Notes under the pieces: generated by a model
What the model saw: only the letters and a program-made list of their open reading frames with translations
Database searches by the model: none
Told to the model about the DNA's origin: nothing
Position numbers and translations under genes: made by a program
NCBI RefSeq assembly: GCF_902491705.1
Contig: NZ_CABUIW010000075.1
Span: 1-8,157, forward strand
From: an uncultured Lactobacillus sp.
Lineage (GTDB): Bacteria > Bacillota > Bacilli > Lactobacillales > Lactobacillaceae
Direction: 5' to 3'
DNA: 8,157 nucleotides
In this document: positions 6,447 to 8,157 of the stretch, piece after piece
Position numbering within the stretch: position 1 is the first letter of the stretch
Layout: every line of letters begins with the position of its first letter

Positions 6447-7205
6447 CTATTTTTTGATGTATTGACAATATTCATAATCGTTAAGTTTTGCCCGATCATT
6501 CATTGTCTTCCAAATGTCATCGTGAAGCTTATTTTGGGCTTCTTTACGGTTTAAATTCTGATCTGGGTAGAATGGCCCATCAATGTAAATAACGGCGCGA
6601 GGACGGCTACTGAAGCGTCTTTTATGGTAAGTTTTGGTCATTACGAAACTTGGCGCGTTTAATTTAACTGGGAAGTGCATGCTGGTTGCGTCAAAAGGTC
6701 GAATTTTAGTGTAATATGGCCAAACATGGGCTTCTGGATAAATTAGCACTTCACCTTTTTTATCCTTAATTACAGTTTGAATTGCTTTGATTAATTTAAT
6801 TGATTGCTTCATGTCTTTACCAACGGGCAAACCGCCGTAGCGGACTAAGTATTTACCAATGAAGGGGATGCCCCAGTTGGCTTGGCCCGCAATAGCGTAG
6901 AAGTTTTTTATTGGAAAAATTGTGAGGGATGTAAAGACATCCCCCATGGGTCTGGTGTGATTGCCATAAATGAAGTAGCCGCCGTCTACTTGCCTTAGTT
7001 TTTCTGCGCCGATTATCTTAACGTTGTCAAAGAAGCGGAAGACGATCCAGCCAAAGCCAGCCGCAAGATGGCGAGCAATTGGTGACCAGATTTTGGCGCC
7101 GCGAGAATTGGGCAAAATTACATAGTCATCTGGTAAAGAAAAATTTTGATCGCGGCTAGCGACAACATCATCGGTGGGCTTATTGTAATAGTAAGTACGT
7201 TTCAT
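6447..7205 (-). CDS. PlsC-like acyltransferase with H-X5-D motif
   Basis: This 252-residue protein belongs to the PlsC-like lysophospholipid acyltransferase superfamily. Motif I is GNHTRPMGD, with H83 and D89 separated by five residues instead of the usual four. The motif III region is VLIYPEAHVW (153-162) followed by a Y-x-K-x-R stretch, and the usual FPEGT is absent. A hydrophobic segment at about 43-60 could anchor it to the membrane. The VLIYPE...W..Y.K.R block is shared with the acyltransferase at 544-1413, so the two are related but diverged. I chose the ATG at 7205 because AAGGAG lies five bases upstream and a good promoter lies just before that. An in-frame ATG at 7274 would put its start upstream of the promoter and has no ribosome binding site. 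It forms a single-gene unit convergent with kup. Role in phospholipid or other lipid acylation is inferred; substrate unknown. Confidence 0.85.
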   Translation of the reverse strand: MKRTYYYNKPTDDVVASRDQNFSLPDDYVILPNSRGAKIWSPIARHLAAGFGWIVFRFFDNVKIIGAEKLRQVDGGYFIYGNHTRPMGDVFTSLTIFPIKNFYAIAGQANWGIPFIGKYLVRYGGLPVGKDMKQSIKLIKAIQTVIKDKKGEVLIYPEAHVWPYYTKIRPFDATSMHFPVKLNAPSFVMTKTYHKRRFSSRPRAVIYIDGPFYPDQNLNRKEAQNKLHDDIWKTMNDRAKLNDYEYCQYIKK

Positions 7206-7210
7206 TCTTA

Positions 7211-7216
7211 CTCCTT
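7211..7216 (-). promoter_or_regulatory. RBS deciding the acyltransferase start
   Basis: AAGGAG (minus strand, 7216-7211) with a 5-nt spacer precedes the ATG at 7205. This fixes the start there and not at an ATG 69 bases further upstream. Confidence 0.75.
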
Positions 7217-7235
7217 CAAGATCTCTAATATTTTT

Positions 7236-7264
7236 ATGATAGCATGAAAATTTTGGGGTGAAAA
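7236..7264 (-). promoter_or_regulatory. Promoter of the second acyltransferase gene
   Basis: The minus strand shows TTTTCA (7264-7259) as -35, a 17-nt spacer ending in TGC, and TATCAT (7241-7236) as -10, so an extended -10 element is present too. The start point would be near 7229, about 24 nt before the ATG. Confidence 0.65.
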
Positions 7265-7300
7265 ATCCCATCAAAATGATGATCCAATCATATTTTTTTG

Positions 7301-7309
7301 TGCGATAAT
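7301..7309 (+). promoter_or_regulatory. Probable extended -10 promoter of the secreted-protein gene
   Basis: TGCGATAAT: a TG-n element before GATAAT (five of six consensus bases). No clear -35 box. A start near 7316 would give a leader of about 28 nt carrying AAAGGG before the ATG at 7344. It is back to back with the acyltransferase promoter at 7236-7264. A small inverted repeat ATGAT-CCA-ATCAT (7279-7291) lies between the two. Confidence 0.45.
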
Positions 7310-7343
7310 ATCTTTGAATTTAGTAGATGAAAGGGTAGTAAAA

Positions 7344-8013
7344 ATGAAATTTAATAAAAAAGTTGTTGTTGTCATCTGCTGCTGTTGCTGGACTTCTTTT
7401 GAGTGCTGCAACACCTGCTTTGCAAGTAAATGCCGCAAGTAGTGCACCTAAGACAACGAATGTAAATCCTAAAGCTGTAATTGAAAACAAACCTAGCTTA
7501 ACTAAGCAAGGATATGTTTTAAGAATTAAGAATGAAAAAGATGCTGATCCAATTTATGTAGGTAAAGCTAACTACAATTATGCTTTAAAGCATTTTGCAG
7601 CTTTTAAAGGCAAGACCGTTAGTCCAGCTAAAGTACAAAACGTTAAATTTAGAGTTGAAAAAGTAGTTAAGTTCCACGGTAAGGTTGCTGGTGCACCATT
7701 ATACTTAGTAGCTTCTAAAGACAAGAAGTATAGTTGCTGGACCACACAATCAATGCTTCAATACTATTACTTCAACAGTAAGTCCATGAAGGGTGTAACT
7801 GCACCACTTAAGAGAATTATGGACAGAAGCGTAAATAAGGACATTACTAGTCTTAAGAACAAGCAAAATATGCGTGACTATAATGCCGCAATGAAGGCTG
7901 CTAACAAGCTTAAGGGAAGCCAAAAGAAGTTTGCTGTGAACTCTTTGAAGCAACTTAAGAAAGATGGTTCTATTGACATCGAAGGCGACAACTTGCTTTT
8001 GTTTGGTCTTTAA
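7344..8013 (+). CDS. Secreted lysine-rich protein of unknown function, frameshifted in its signal peptide (possible pseudogene)
   Basis: The ATG at 7344 has AAAGGG eight bases upstream and encodes MKFNKK, the start of a typical Sec signal. A one-base excess in the A6 tract at 7356-7361 then throws the frame off, and translation ends at TAG 7440-7442 after 32 residues. From 7362/7363 the next frame is open to 8013 and continues as LLLSSAAVAGLLLSAATPA, with a VNA/AS cleavage site. Removing one A joins the two parts into a 222-residue precursor cleaved after residue 30. A TTG at 7363 is the only usable start in the downstream frame, but it has no ribosome binding site and would give a signal without its positive N-terminus. 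The mature part is very lysine-rich, has an AP(L)YLVASKDKKYSCWTT block with its only cysteine, and an Ala/Lys-rich C-terminal third. I do not recognise a named domain; it resembles uncharacterised secreted proteins of lactobacilli. It may be a pseudogene, a sequencing error or a slippage-controlled gene. Confidence 0.7.
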
Positions 8014-8031
8014 AATACAGCACTGAAAGTA

Positions 8032-8065
8032 AAAAAACGTATGAGGATATTCTCATACGTTTTTT
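8032..8065. terminator. Rho-independent terminator after the secreted-protein gene
   Basis: A 14-bp stem (8032-8045 with 8052-8065) has an ACGTATGAG core and a 6-nt loop, flanked by A- and T-runs. It starts 19 nt after the stop codon at 8013. It could also act on minus-strand transcripts coming from beyond the right edge. Confidence 0.85.
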
Positions 8066-8157
8066 CTACGTAAAGTCAAGTCTCATCTAGGGTTAGACCT
8101 GATATTTTTAGATAATTGTCCTTGATTGTTTTTTGAGGGCCGATTTATTTTTCGTTG
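8066..8157. other. Unassigned right edge, possible 3' end of a minus-strand element
   Basis: No start codon with a ribosome binding site is visible on either strand in these 92 nt. On the minus strand one frame reads KTIKDNYLKISGLTLDET before a TGA at about 8088, but a stop codon near the window edge interrupts it, so it may be a decayed gene end or non-coding DNA. The rest cannot be judged without the adjoining sequence. Confidence 0.2.

Noticed and set aside
7206..7274. In-frame upstream extension of the second acyltransferase to an ATG at 7274
   Set aside because: The promoter (7264-7236) lies inside the extension, there is no ribosome binding site before 7274, and the extra residues do not resemble the family. 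The ATG at 7205 has AAGGAG at good spacing.
7344..7442. A 32-residue cysteine-rich peptide read directly from the ATG at 7344
   Set aside because: The CCCC-rich sequence is what results from reading the GCT-rich signal-peptide region one base out of frame. The downstream frame is the protein-like one, so this is better explained by a frameshift than by a small peptide gene.
7750..7953. Minus-strand open frame inside the secreted-protein gene
   Set aside because: No ribosome binding site or promoter, and it is antisense to a coherent lysine-rich coding frame.
1..8157. CRISPR array, tRNA or rRNA genes, or a toxin-antitoxin or phage-defence module
   Set aside because: No regularly spaced direct repeats, no tRNA-like cloverleaf or CCA-ended element, no rRNA sequence, and no protein with nuclease, toxin or phage-like motifs were seen on either strand.

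Overview
The window looks like chromosomal DNA of a Lactobacillus in the narrow sense (the acidophilus/johnsonii/gasseri/helveticus side of the genus). This is inferred from the low GC content, Kup and GT8 proteins of Lactobacillus type, strong AGGAGG-type ribosome binding sites, and an export signal with the Lys-then-Leu/Ala-rich pattern typical of these secreted proteins. I cannot fix the species by eye.

Layout. (i) 1-219: no gene; a 17-bp-arm palindrome at the left edge and a bidirectional terminator. (ii) 220-450, minus: a 76-residue cytochrome b5-like haem-binding protein with its own promoter. A 15-bp palindrome (492-506) overlaps that promoter and resembles the operator of the haem sensor HrtR. 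(iii) 544-4183, minus: a tight four-gene operon read from right to left, with three GT8 glycosyltransferases (4183-3347, 3326-2370, 2357-1410) and a PlsC-like acyltransferase (1413-544) that overlaps the last of them by ATGA. (iv) 4184-4363: divergent promoter region. (v) 4364-6379, plus: the potassium transporter Kup, followed by a perfect 14-bp bidirectional terminator. (vi) 6447-7205, minus: a second PlsC-like acyltransferase, convergent with kup, with an H-X5-D active-site motif. (vii) 7206-7343: back-to-back promoters. (viii) 7344-8013, plus: a lysine-rich secreted protein of unknown function whose signal-peptide coding region has a one-base frameshift in an A6 tract. A terminator follows, then 92 nt I cannot assign.

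How the genes may work together. The GT8-GT8-GT8-acyltransferase unit most plausibly builds or decorates a cell-envelope glycan or glycolipid: three hexosyl transfers plus an acyl transfer, with the last two proteins translationally coupled. An acylated multi-hexosyl lipid, such as a lipoteichoic acid anchor, is my working hypothesis and is not shown by the sequence. The second acyltransferase shares the VLIYPE...W..Y.K.R region with the first but sits in its own transcription unit. Kup is a housekeeping K+ importer. The cytochrome b5-like gene may respond to haem.

Most of the window is ordinary chromosome. The items most worth a second look are the HrtR-like palindrome before the haem-binding gene, the GT8/acyltransferase operon, and the frameshifted secreted protein.
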